A stretch of DNA of 64,000 bases from Datnioides undecimradiatus (lineage: Eukaryota; Chordata; Actinopteri; Lobotiformes; Datnioididae). The notes beneath the pieces are model-generated. The model ran no database searches. It saw nothing but the letters and a program-made list of their open reading frames with translations, and was not told where the DNA came from. The DNA is taken from the NCBI GenBank assembly GCA_008933995.1, contig WARS01000034.1, positions 4,380,707 through 4,444,706 on the forward strand, in the 5' to 3' direction. Below, piece by piece: positions 39,601-49,217 of the stretch; within the stretch, counting starts at the first letter, position 1, and each line of letters opens with the position of its first letter. The position numbers were made by a program, and so were the translations under genes.

Positions 39601-42600
39601 TCTGCCTGTGTAAACCATCGCACCCCGCGTCTCCTTGTGCCCGCGCAGGTCTGGGCTACGCCAGCCAGGTGATGATCCTGCACGGCTGCGTGTACTACAT
39701 CGTCATCCTGGCCTGGGCTCTCTTCTACCTGTCCTACAGCTTCCAGGCGGAGTTGCCGTGGTCGCATTGCAACAACACATGGAACACGGGTCAGTAAACG
39801 CACACCGCCGGCGTGATTACAGGCACTTGTGTGGAACCTTAAAGGGTGACTATGCTGCGGTGTTCTCCCGCAGAGGCGTGCGTCCTGTTTGACCACCACA
39901 ACCAGACAGCCAATGGGAGCAGCCTGCCTGCCAACGCCACCTCCCCTGTCATGGAGTTTTGGGAGTGAGTGTAACTTTCTTTGCTCCTCATTAATATATA
40001 TATTTTTTTATTTTTTTTATTTTTGCAGTATTGATTGCGTATTTTTGTCTCCTAGGCGGGAGGTGCTCCATCTCTCCAGTAATTTAGACGAGCTGGGTCC
40101 AATCAGCTGGAAGCTGGCGCTGTGCCTGGCCGTCGTCTGGCTCGTGTGTTACTTCTGCGTCTGGAAGGGGGTCAAGTCCACGGGAAAGGTGAGCAGAAGC
40201 CCTGTACCTAAATGTTACTTAAGTAAAAGTAAAAAAAAAAAGTATTTTTAGCATCAGATCCTTTGATTTGCTGTGAACCAGACAGTATCCAGTAGCGTAA
40301 GCTTGCGTGGCACGGTCTAGTGCTGGCTGAGTAATAAACAAAGCATAATTCTCTTCTTTCATGCGGTGAGTAAATGAAATAAGGGACAGGGCCCTGCAGT
40401 GATCCAGCAGGGCTTGTTTGTTGTGCCACCATCCGTCATTAGCATTTAAGACTCCAACTTTCCAGGGTTCCCTCCGTGAGTATTCCTGCTGTGTTTGAGG
40501 ACATCCCAGACGCGTCCCTCCTGTTTTCCCTGTCTCTGCGCCGTCCTGACCACATCCCCGCGCGCTGTGTACATTCTAGGTGGTGTACCTGACGGCCACC
40601 TTCCCATATGTCATGCTGTTTGTGCTGCTGGTGCGCGGTGCCACCCTGCCCGGAGCGACCCAGGGCATCATCTACTACCTCAAACCCAACCACACCCGCC
40701 TGGCAGACCCACAGGTGCAAATAACACACACACACACGCACTCTGGATGGATTCAGTGCCACGCTTCATTAAAAACTATTTTAACTAAAGGCAGTTGAGA
40801 AACACATTATTTCCTTATTTTTGATGGTGGGTGTTTCAGGGGTTCCTGTAGAGCCAGCGGGTATCTGTTTAACGCTCACCCAGGCTGAGGCTTCCTCTTC
40901 CATGCACCAGTCACTGTATACAGATGTGCGTCTTAGGTCCACGTGACATTTCAGCTCCTAATAAACATATCTGCACACGGACGCAGGTACATATTTAAAA
41001 AAAGCTAATAAACAGCTAAATCTCCACCCACAGGCACTGCTAACAAAGCCCAAATGTGATTGGTCGATACAAATCGGGCAAAATCGGCTTCTGCAGATTC
41101 ATATCAGGTTAAGTGACAGAGAGACATTGACTAACATGCTCTCTCTCTCTCTCTCTGCCCCTCTCTCTCTCTCTCTAGGTATGGATGGATGCAGGCACCC
41201 AGATATTTTTCTCATATGGAATCGGTTTGGGAAGTCTGACAGCGCTGGGCAGCTACAACAAATACAACAACGACTGCTATAAGTGAGATCCTTTCGCCGT
41301 GCGCCAAACACACACACACACACACACGCGCGCAACATCAGCTCGGGGCCGCACATGCATCCACCAACGTACGCTCCGCTCCAGACGAACCGTAGCCGTT
41401 GAAATGTAAGATGTGAGCTCCCGCTGGTCAGATGGGCTTCCAGAAGGAATGGCTGGAATGGATAAAGAAAACACAGCGATGCAGCCACGCCTCAAAGAAA
41501 AGCCCCCGCTGCCATGTTTCCCACACTCCTAGGACGCGCACGCAGAGAGAGCCAGCTCTTAACTCGTAGCGTCTGTTTACAGCTACACACACACTTCCAA
41601 CCGTGTTTCCTCAAGTTGCTTCTTCCTGCGGTGATGAATGGATTGGTGTTCTTCCAGGGACTCTTTCCTCCTGTGCCTCCTGAACAGCAGCACCAGCTTC
41701 CTGGCCGGTTTCGCCATCTTCTCGGTGCTGGGCTTCATGGCTGAGGAGCAGGGCGTGGACATAGCCACCGTGGCCCAGTCAGGTGAGCCGGCGGTTGGAG
41801 GTGGAAACGAGGAGATCGAGCTAATGAGTGAGTCCTTCACTAAGGCACTATTTACTCTTCTCTGTTCATCGTACCTCTCCTGTGCTCCTCCAGGGCCCGG
41901 CCTGGCCTTCATTGCCTACCCCAGAGCTGTAGCCATGATGCCTCTGCCCCAGCTCTGGGCTGTCTGCTTCTTCCTCATGATCATTATGCTGGGGCTGGAC
42001 ACACAGGTACACACACACACGCACACACACACACACACACGCCTACACACACAGACTTTGATGAATGACTTTAAATGGCATTGATGCAGCATCGCGTAAG
42101 CTGACCCCGTCCCGCCTCTGTCCCCCAGTTTGTGAGTCTGGAGGCCCTGATGACGTCGGTGACCGACCTGTACCCTCATCTGATCAGACGGGGCCGCCGC
42201 CGAGAGCTGCTGCTGCTCTTTGTCTGCGTCGTCTGCTTCCTGATAGGCCTCGTCATGGTCACGCCGGTGAGCGAATGGCGAATGTGTGCGAGGTGTGGGC
42301 GACCCCGGTTGGGGTTTTTTTTTATGATATGCAATAATATAACGTGTTCTGTTTGTCTCCGCCCCGGTGCAGGGTGGTGTCTATGTGTTCCAGGTCTATG
42401 ACCATTTCTCCTGCAGTGGAGCCAGCCTGCTGCTTCTCTCCATCTTCCAGTCTGTGGCCATCGGCTGGATTTATGGTACAATGTCAGCTTCTCTCCTCCG
42501 CCTGTCTTTCCTTCTGCAGTCTTCCTTTGCTTCCTTTTTCCTTTCCTTTCCTTTCTTTTCCTCCTTGCCTCCTCTCCCTTTTTCCATGTAATCACCTTTT

Positions 42601-43459
42601 ATTTCCTTTCCTCCTCTCCTCTCCCCTTCCATTTCCTTTCCTTTCCTTTCCTTTCCTTTCCTTTCTTTCCTCCTCCTCTCTCCTTTCATTTTACTTCCTT
42701 TCCATCTTTCCTATCCTCTCATCTCCTCTCCTTTCTCTCATCTCCTCTCTCCTCTTTCCTTTGTACATTCTTTCATCTCCTCCCATCTCATGTCTCTTCT
42801 CTCCTCGCTTCTCCTCTCCTTTCCTCCTTTTTACACTAAATCCTCTTCCTTGTTTTATCTGAGGAAGAGATCATCCCATTCCACATTTGACTGAAATGTA
42901 GTTCTGTTTGAGTTCGTTAATCTGACAACAGGGACTCTAAATGAGACGTCAGCATAAATCTCAGAGTGTTGTTTTCAGCACATGTAGAAAATCTAAAGAA
43001 AGAACAGCACCAAGTGTTTTTTATCACTCCACTCATGGAAGTAGTTCCTATAATCTGATCGGAGCAAGCACGTAGAGACCGCTGGTCCACTTCCTCCCTC
43101 CTTCTGCATTCCAGTTGGAGTCAGTAGACAGTATATTAACATGGCTGCAGCTACCCACTGTTGTAAGGAGGCTGGCTCCTAGCCAGGCCCCTGTCTGTCT
43201 CCTCCGGGCCCTAAATCAGCCCCCGGGCCCCATCGCCTCTCAGTCTCAGCCCGGCGGCCCCAGGGAGCCCCTATCCCAGCCAGGCCTGCAGCTCTGGAGC
43301 GTTTACAAAAAAACGCTGTTTGTTTAAGTGTGAGATGGGAGGAATGCGCCATGTTGTGTGCGTCAGGACGACACAGTCACTGTCAGAGAGCTGTGTATCA
43401 AGAGCTGGGAATGTGAATACCAGGTGATAACAAATAACTTGAGTGGATTAGCGCAGAGT

Positions 43460-43501
<42 letters not shown>

Positions 43502-45213
43502 ATGAATACCAAAGAAGCCTGTTTTTATGGCCCTCCTAGCAGTAGGCGAGTGGAGCAGCAGGGCTGAGGAGAGCGGGGTTTGTAAGTGGACCGGGTAACG
43601 CAGCAGTCAGGACTCCGCCGCACCTTTCACCCTTTTTACGACTGCGACTTTACAGTTTTTTAAGGACTCCGGCACCCAGTGGCACTCCTCTGCTGCAGGT
43701 TATGAGGACCTGAAGGAATTTCACTCCGCAGGCCCTGCTTTGACTCCTGCCCTGACTAAATCAACCATCAGGCTCCGCATTGTGTTTAATATTATCAGTT
43801 CAAAAGGGACCGTGTGTTCTTTTTTGCAGCTTATCTCCTGTGTTTTGTGTTTTTGACCATATTTCTGAGCTGTCGTGTGTAGAGCGTCAGTAAAATAGAT
43901 AAGTCGAGCAGTCAGACAACCAGCCTGTAAATAAAGCCAAAATGACTGTTTTGTGTATTTCTATTTAAAACGGTGCGTTTTAGTTTAATGTGGTCGTGAG
44001 AGTATAAAACTTTACAAAGCGCTGGAGCATTCTTGGTTGTTTTTTTTTACATGTTTTCACCAACAAACAAAGGATTTGACCCGAGTTCACCACCAGAAAC
44101 AACAAGTCACAACCTAAACCGAAACCCACGATGCCAAAGCGGGGCCGTGACCGCTCATGCCTCAGCTGTTCTCGCCCACAGGAGCCGAGCGCTTCAGCGC
44201 CAACATCAGGGACATGATCGGCTACAGCCCCCTGCCCGTCTTCAAGCTGTGCTGGAAATACTTGACCCCGGCTGTGTGCACTGTGAGTGGACCCCCCCCT
44301 CCCACACACACACACACACACACACACAGTTTCTCTGACAAACAAAACATGCAATTCTAAGGTTGCTTGCTTTAAAGGAACAGTTTGACATTTTCAGAAG
44401 TGCAGTTACTACTTCTGCTCCGCTCAACAGCAGCTAGCCCGGCTGTGGCTAGCCTCCAAAACCAAAGCGTGCCAGACTATTTCTTGGACGGGACCGGTTG
44501 CCAGGCAACCAGGTTCCTACGCCGATCACACGCCGATCACACAAACAAGATGTAGCATATTAGTGAGCTTCAGAGGCGCCGGCAGACGGGTTTTTGTTAC
44601 CTTTAGACAGAGCGGCCGAGCTGTTTCTCCCTTTTTTCCAGCATCGGTGCTAAGCTAAGCTAACCAGCAGCTGAATGCAGCTCTCATATATGTCCTGTTG
44701 CTTCAGGTTCATCTTTGCAAAGACAAGCTGACCCTGTCCTCCATCTATCTGTCTCCTGCAGGCTACCTTTTTCTTCTCCCTGGTGAGCTGGTCTCCGCTC
44801 AGTCTGGGGAAAGGCCTGGTCGCTCCAGCCTGGGCTACCACGCTGGGCTGGCTCCTCACTCTCTCCTCCGTCTCCCTGCTTCCCATCTGGGCCATCTACG
44901 CCCTGGCCACCACCCCCGGAAGCCTGCCACAGGTTATACCAGCACTCTCTTTAATTCCTCGTGCTGCTGATTGTGATCATTAACCCACAGACGTTTGAGT
45001 AAAACTGTTTTATCTTCAAAAATGAGATAAAAATTAATTTTTTTTTTGCCCCACCAGCGCTTCCAACGCCTGTGCAAGCCCGCCAAAACCTCTACACCAA
45101 CCTCCCGCCACTTCCCCGCCAACAACCCAGCGCTCTCATACAGCCACGCGCTGCCCCTGACTGCGAAGCCAAAGGAGCCAATCACAGACATCATCCAGGA
45201 TCATATGACCTAA
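36628..45213 (+). CDS. SLC6 sodium/chloride-dependent transporter, GABA/taurine/creatine subfamily (15 exons)
   Basis: Complete gene. The spliced reading frame is 631 codons from a start split between exons 1 and 2, or 616 from the internal Met at 36,821. Residue numbers use 631. The product is a 12-helix plasma-membrane symporter that uses Na+ and Cl- gradients to import small amino-acid-like solutes. Visible landmarks: TM1 with [18 protein letters not shown] (Arg73), a TM2 LLETSLGQY block, and a large second extracellular loop with a Cys pair and several N-glycosylation sequons. Further on are the TM6 [11 protein letters not shown] block, chloride-site residues Gln303, Ser307, Asn339 and Ser343, TM8 GLDTQF and TM10 [10 protein letters not shown]. 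Overall it resembles GAT2/GAT3/BGT1 and TauT. TM6 has the GAT1-like Tyr-Gly, and the substrate pocket differs from all of these (Gln64, Gly141, Ser412). No symbol is given because the exact orthologue, perhaps a fish-specific one, needs phylogeny. It is intact, with no frameshift. Confidence 0.93.
36778..37025 (+). CDS. SLC6 exon 2: N-terminus and TM1 (residues 1-84)
   Basis: The acceptor follows a strong pyrimidine tract ('tgttttcccttcaccag'). The donor is 'gga g/gtagag', phase 1, at the usual family junction inside the KNGGG motif. It encodes the cytosolic tail and TM1. Gln64 (codon 36,965-36,967) occupies the position of Glu in GAT2/GAT3/BGT1. An internal Met at 36,821 is the alternative start. 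Confidence 0.9.
37325..37339 (+). repeat. (TG)n tract at the exon 3 acceptor
   Basis: 'cttgtgtgtgtgtgtgcccag' occupies the place of the pyrimidine tract. UG repeats in RNA bind TDP-43 and CELF proteins. Confidence 0.85.
37345..37479 (+). CDS. SLC6 exon 3: TM2 (residues 84-129)
   Basis: 135 bases, so skipping would keep frame. It carries [18 protein letters not shown] and the SLGQY block. The acceptor 'gcccag' directly follows a TG repeat (37,325-37,339) instead of a normal pyrimidine tract. The donor is 'gga g/gtactc'. Confidence 0.93.
37480..39648 (+). other. SLC6 intron 3
   Basis: A 2.2 kb intron. No second gene or clear mobile element is seen. It includes a short CA run near 39,069-39,082 and a moderately GC-rich section. 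Confidence 0.8.
39649..39789 (+). CDS. SLC6 exon 4: TM3 and start of extracellular loop 2 (residues 129-176)
   Basis: It encodes GYASQV, then [21 protein letters not shown]. The Tyr pair of TM3 (144, 145) is kept. The residues before it are Gly141-Cys142, where GAT and TauT proteins usually have Leu-Asn. It ends in the N-glycosylation sequon and Cys of loop 2. Donor 'acg g/gtcagt'. Confidence 0.93.
39874..39964 (+). CDS. SLC6 exon 5: extracellular loop 2 (residues 176-206)
   Basis: It carries the second loop Cys (EACVLF), then sequons NQT, NGS and NAT and the family motif SPVMEFWE. The intron upstream is only 84 bases. Donor 'tgg ga/gtgagt', phase 2. Confidence 0.92.
40056..40188 (+). CDS. 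SLC6 exon 6: loop 2 end, TM4 (residues 206-250)
   Basis: It encodes REVLHLS, then [19 protein letters not shown] and the KSTGK motif. Acceptor 'gtctcctag', donor 'gga aag/gtgagc', phase 0. Confidence 0.93.
40580..40714 (+). CDS. SLC6 exon 7: TM5 (residues 251-295)
   Basis: It encodes [20 protein letters not shown] followed by [15 protein letters not shown]. Acceptor 'acattctag', donor 'cca cag/gtgcaa'. Confidence 0.94.
41139..41176 (+). repeat. (CT)n microsatellite forming the exon 8 pyrimidine tract
   Basis: CT units, interrupted once by 'gccc', run directly into the acceptor AG at 41,177-41,178. Confidence 0.95.
41179..41282 (+). CDS. SLC6 exon 8: TM6 (residues 296-330)
   Basis: It encodes [20 protein letters not shown] and the [10 protein letters not shown] loop, including the Na+/Cl- site residues Gln303 and Ser307 and the unwound Gly of TM6. 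Tyr308-Gly309 resembles GAT1, not the Tyr-Ala of GAT2/GAT3. The pyrimidine tract is a CT microsatellite. Donor 'tat aa/gtgaga'. Confidence 0.94.
41658..41782 (+). CDS. SLC6 exon 9: TM7 (residues 330-372)
   Basis: It encodes [20 protein letters not shown] with the chloride-site Asn339 and Ser343, then [14 protein letters not shown]. The last part is close to the TauT/GAT consensus. Donor 'tca g/gtgagc'. Confidence 0.94.
41894..42006 (+). CDS. SLC6 exon 10: [10 protein letters not shown] loop and first half of TM8 (residues 372-409)
   Basis: It encodes [20 protein letters not shown] and LGLDTQ. Asp407-Thr408 is the Na2-site pair. Thr replaces the usual Ser and keeps the hydroxyl. The donor 'cacag/gtacac' runs straight into a CA repeat. 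Confidence 0.94.
42009..42040 (+). repeat. (CA)n microsatellite abutting the exon 10 donor
   Basis: The intron begins 'gtacacacacacacgcacac'. CA repeats in RNA are hnRNP L sites. Confidence 0.95.
42129..42266 (+). CDS. SLC6 exon 11: second half of TM8 and TM9 (residues 410-455)
   Basis: It starts FVSLE, where Ser412 is the position that is Thr in GAT1, Cys in GAT2/3, Glu in TauT and Gly in the creatine carrier. It continues with the basic loop RRGRRRELL and TM9. Donor 'acgccg/gtgagc'. Confidence 0.94.
42373..42475 (+). CDS. SLC6 exon 12: TM10 (residues 456-490)
   Basis: It encodes [16 protein letters not shown], where the usual form is GGMYVFQLFDYYAASG. The extracellular-gate Asp is kept. 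TM10 and the segment after it ([17 protein letters not shown]) are the most diverged part of the core. Donor 'tat g/gtacaa'. Confidence 0.92.
42480..42845 (+). repeat. Long polypyrimidine tract with (TTTCC)n in SLC6 intron 12
   Basis: About 360 bases are almost all C and T on this strand, with a regular TTTCC pentamer block around 42,632-42,670. The open frames across it are artefacts (Phe/Leu/Ser on one strand, Lys/Glu/Arg/Gly on the other). Confidence 0.95.
42846..44181 (+). other. Remainder of SLC6 intron 12
   Basis: Non-coding. It contains a TG array at 43,458-43,498 and no recognisable exon. Confidence 0.8.
43458..43498. repeat. (TG)n microsatellite
   Basis: A TG array with one early interruption, in SLC6 intron 12. 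Confidence 0.95.
44182..44282 (+). CDS. SLC6 exon 13: loop 5 and TM11 start (residues 490-523)
   Basis: It encodes [19 protein letters not shown], matching the family's G-x-x-R/N-F-x-x-x-I-x-DMIGY block, and LTPAVCT as in GAT2. Acceptor 'ctcgcccacag', donor 'tgc act/gtgagt'. Confidence 0.93.
44303..44328. repeat. (CA)n microsatellite
   Basis: About 13 CA units, starting some 20 bases after the exon 13 donor. Confidence 0.95.
44371..44700 (-). mobile_element. Teleost MITE-like element in SLC6 intron 13
   Basis: The left end reads 'tttaaaggaacagtttgaca'. The right part, read on this strand, has 'caaacaagatgtagcata', 'ttagtgagcttcagaggc', 'tttttgttacctttagacag' and 'gctaagctaagctaaccagc'. In reverse complement this is the interior of a short inverted-repeat element common in perch-like fish. 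The middle has 'gactatttcttggacggg' and 'ccaggcaaccaggttcc' from the same family. It is non-coding and moderately diverged. Confidence 0.75.
44762..44932 (+). CDS. SLC6 exon 14: TM11-TM12 (residues 524-580)
   Basis: It encodes [16 protein letters not shown] and the TM12 block [20 protein letters not shown]. Acceptor 'gtctcctgcag', donor 'cca cag/gttata'. Confidence 0.93.
45058..45213 (+). CDS. SLC6 exon 15: cytosolic C-terminal tail (residues 581-631)
   Basis: In phase 0 with exon 14. The tail begins RFQRLCKP, is rich in Pro/Ser/Thr and ends IIQDHMT before TAA. It lacks the ETHF/ETHL-like end found on GAT3 and BGT1. The acceptor 'tttttttttgccccaccag' is good. Confidence 0.88.
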   Translation, partial: RFQRLCKPAKTSTPTSRHFPANNPALSYSHALPLTAKPKEPITDIIQDHMT

Positions 45214-45422
45214 TAATGGTCAGTGGAGGCGTAACGCTGGATGCTGGTCAGCCAGTGAGGTGTGGTGCAGGGCGAGGGTCGAGGTTAGGGTTAAAACTGT
45301 GGTGAACGATCGTCCGATACATTCCAGCCCCTGTCACCGCCAGATAAACATTAAATACGGCGTGACATCATCCAGCAATGATTGGCTTTACCAGAGCTAT
45401 TTCGCCTCAAAAGTCAAATTTG

Positions 45423-45484
45423 AATAAAACATTCAGGCGATCATCGATCATTCATTCATGCCATTATCTTATTAGACCAATAAA
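45423..45484 (+). terminator. SLC6 polyadenylation signals (AATAAA x2)
   Basis: Canonical hexamers sit at 45,423-45,428 and 45,479-45,484, about 210 and 266 bases after the stop. They give a short 3' UTR. Which one is used cannot be seen. Confidence 0.6.
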
Positions 45485-47621
45485 AAAGACACCTCGGGTT
45501 GTTTTTGTTGATCTTTGCCATTAAAATGGTGCATTCACTTGTTCTATAAACTCAGATACGGTGTACGAGGTGTGGCCGATGAGGGTGGCTCCTCTGAACG
45601 GTCCAGCCCCGATTTGGGACACAGCTAGCTTAACTCGACCTGCCTCCCACCCACTCCCCTTGTTTCCAGCAACCAGAGATGGTTATTCCCGAAAGCAGCA
45701 CACGCTCCGAGATCTTAATTTAAAAATCCCAAACTTTTATTTGACGCGTCACTTGAATCGCTGTATTTGTGGACCATTTAAGCACAGCCGTGTAGCGAAA
45801 CAAATCCCGTTATAATGTCCTGTATAGGCTGGTTGCTCTCTGTGAGAGATCGCCGCCTGCGTTAGCACGTGTGTGACGCGGTTCATCCTGCAGTGTGTCT
45901 TTCGCCTGCGCTGCGCCGCCTGTGGCGAGCGGTTCATTGCAGGCCTTACACCCAGACCAAGCGCTGCTAGTGCGAGAGCTTAGCCAGACTCAAGTCCTTA
46001 CTCAAGTCCTTGAATCGAGCCCTTCCACTTGATGCCGCGCTCACACATTAGCACTGACGAAATGACTTAAATGTACCGGAACTGTTTTATAGTTTTACAT
46101 GTTTATTGTTTTTAAAAAAGAAGTTTGCAGTCTCACTTGCTTGCTCCACTAGACTGCCTTTGCACGGTGCCAAGCTGGGAAACATGCAGTCAAACTATCT
46201 GAATGATCATCTGTGAGCACAACATTACCGGATTCCTGCTGCCGTGTCGGCAAAATGGAAATATGCTGCTATTTTTTTTTTTTTTTTTTTAACCCTGTGT
46301 CTGAAATGTTGAACTTTAAATGCAAAACGACCTGTGTCGGTCCAGAGCGACTGTCTTCAGAGGCCATTACTGTGCACGGTGAGGTGTTTATGCAGTACGC
46401 GAGTGTATAGAATCGTATCAGTTTCAGAGAAATGTGTTTTATATTAATGTTCCTCTTCAGCCTTTTAATATTTTACTGTTTCACATCACCGCCTCTGTGT
46501 CTCAGTGGGGTTCTGGTTGTTAAATCACCCTCAACTTGCTGTACTTTAAAGTCGAGGACACGGCGTACTCCTCGCTGTGCAAACGTGTTCCCCGTGTGAC
46601 GTGTTTGAATGATGCAACCTGCAGTTTTTCACCCCGCCTATCAAACCTGGCTCTGGTTTCTGATTGAGATTCTTTCAAAAGCTCCTCTGAGATTAATTAA
46701 CGAGGAGCGCAGCGTTTGAACCCATCCTGGTGGCTTTTAGAAAGGCTTTTCGTTTACTTCAGATGGATCCAGGTGTGTTATCGGCTTGGTTTGCAGGTGT
46801 ACAGATGCGCTTCTTTATTTTGAAATGGGCTTCTTTTGTATGTGTGTCATTATTTTTAAATTTGAAATATATATACACGTATTTACAGACATTGTGTATG
46901 AAAGAGTTTGTCATTTCTTTAAAAAAAAGAAAGAAAAAAGAAGTTGTGTGTGTGTGTGTGTGTGTGTGCAGGTGTGTGTGTTTGCGTTCCCCAGAACAGG
47001 TCGATGCTAGCTGTCACCCAGGAGATGTTGCGCCTCTCCCCAGGCGCCATGGTAACAGATGCTGAGAACACACCTGCAAACAGAGAGGACAGGAGGAATT
47101 GAAGGGGAGAAAAGAGAGACAGGGGAGTTGGGAGGGTACACACACACATACACACACACCATCAGCCATTCAACCATCACAAGAACAAGCGCTGTGATTG
47201 CCTTCATCTGAAGCGGTTTCATCCTGATGGGAATTACTGGTTTAACATCCATGAAGGGATAGAAGAGAAGGACGGAGGGAGAGATGGAGCATCAGGAGGA
47301 TGGAGTGTGTGTATGTGCGCGCAAAGGAGGAGAGGGAGTCATGGAGACCGAAGCGGGAGGGAGAGTTGTGGCGGCGTGTGTGCGCAGAGCGGGGTGGGCG
47401 GGATTCTGACAACACCACTTAGAATGGAGCCTGGCGGTTATGTAAAAGGCTCGGCTCGTCAATTAACCGTATTGGATTCCCTCCCCTCCCGGCCGCCGTA
47501 GGAAGTGGGCCGGTCCCACACACACGTGGCTCAACACGCGGGTTCACACACACAACTTGTTTTGGTGACGCTCAATACTGTATGCAGCCTGCTTTGCACG
47601 TGTGATCCGGGTTACTGTGTA

Positions 47622-47623
<2 letters not shown>

Positions 47624-47653
<30 letters not shown>
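47624..47653. repeat. (TG)n microsatellite
   Basis: A perfect TG array of about 15 units. Confidence 0.95.
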
Positions 47654-47654
<1 letters not shown>

Positions 47655-49181
47655 ATAACGGGGGCGGTTTATGTCCATATGGTTGCTTTGGCATACATCT
47701 CTATTTCAGATGATAGGGATTAAAGATGATCCAATGGGCTGAGTGTGTGAGATTCAAAGGAGAGAGGAAGAGGGAGGGAGAGGAGGACATCATGAGCCAA
47801 TGCATGCATCTGTGTGTGTGTGTGTGTGTGTGTGCGTGTGCATTGAAAGACGCTGTGGAGAGTTGCCTAATTTCTGCTCAGGCTCGGTGCCACTCGTTTG
47901 CAGCTGCAATACATTGCACCACACAAACATACGCTCGACGCTCATGCACATTAACTTTCGAGGACGCGCACACACACACGCTGAAGGTTGGTATTGACAT
48001 CACACCGACCTGATCAAACATCCTGTCTCACACACACACACACACTTACACACAGGGTTTGCTCTGCCTTTATGGCCATCTCTCTTTACTGCAGGTAAGA
48101 CACTTGACAGTTTGGTGTAAGGGAGAAGCAGGCGGCAGCGGGGGGTGGTGGCTGGAGACGAGACATCGGGGACAGAGGGAGAAAGAGGTGGGGGGTGGGT
48201 GCGTTGCATAACAGCTGGGTGATTTGGACGCGGACGATGAAGTTGAGCTGGATACTGGATCCACTCGGCGGTGGCGGTGGTGGTCATGGTGAAGAGCAGC
48301 AGGGCCGCAGCAGGGATTTTAGAAAAACCAGGCCAAGGTCCATCAGGGCACCCCCACACACACACACACACTACACCCCCCCCTTCAAAGAACCAGCCTT
48401 AAGGTGCCCAAATCGAAATGCATCATCTCTGTTGAGGAACATGTCTCTGGAGGCTTACTTGAATGCAGAGTGCGTCCTCGGTGTGGGATGTTTCACGCGC
48501 AGATCGTACCACTGGTGGGATCTGACAGGGGGGCGGCGTGGCTTACGGTGGCAGCACACCGTGTTCCGTTTTTTTTTTTTTTTGGCCGCGCTTCCGCCGC
48601 CCGCCCACTTGCATCTCACGCCCACACCCTGGCTGCATCCCCGCGTGCACTGGGCCATACTACCCACACCGCTCAGTCACGTAGAAGGGGCTTTGGATTA
48701 GCGCGCCGCTTCGGGAGGGCCGCTGTGGGCTCTCACTCCCTTTTTTGACGCAAACAAAGTTGAAAGGTAATATCTGTTCTCAAGTTCTGCTTGTGTGTGT
48801 GTCCACAAAGAGAGGCCTCCCTCTTGGCATGCACACACACACACACACACCGAAACCCCCTCTGTGCAAAGGTAATAGCTGTTAGGTGACTCAGCAAATG
48901 AGCAGTGTCTTGGAACTTTTAAGACTTTTAAGAAAAGCCACTCTCTGGTTGGCTGCCCCTCTGAGAATGTGTTTGTGTGTGTGTGTGTGTACGAGCGAAA
49001 ACACACACACACACACACACACACAGACTGACTTCACCTCCAGTGAGGTATGCATGGCTAAATCCATCTCAGCACACAAGTATGACATCCCATTGGCACC
49101 GCCACACACACTTCCCTAAAGGTACAATAAATAATCAAGACAGCTCCCAGGGCAGTTCCAGGCCCAGACACACACCTGCAG

Positions 49182-49184
<3 letters not shown>

Positions 49185-49214
<30 letters not shown>
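49185..49214. repeat. (CA)n microsatellite
   Basis: A perfect CA array of about 15 units, one of several in the 1.5 kb upstream of adamts5. Confidence 0.95.

Positions 49215-49217
<3 letters not shown>

Noticed and set aside
42344-42862. A 172-codon Phe/Leu/Ser-rich open frame
   Set aside because: It covers SLC6 exon 12 out of frame and then the polypyrimidine tract, a base-composition artefact.
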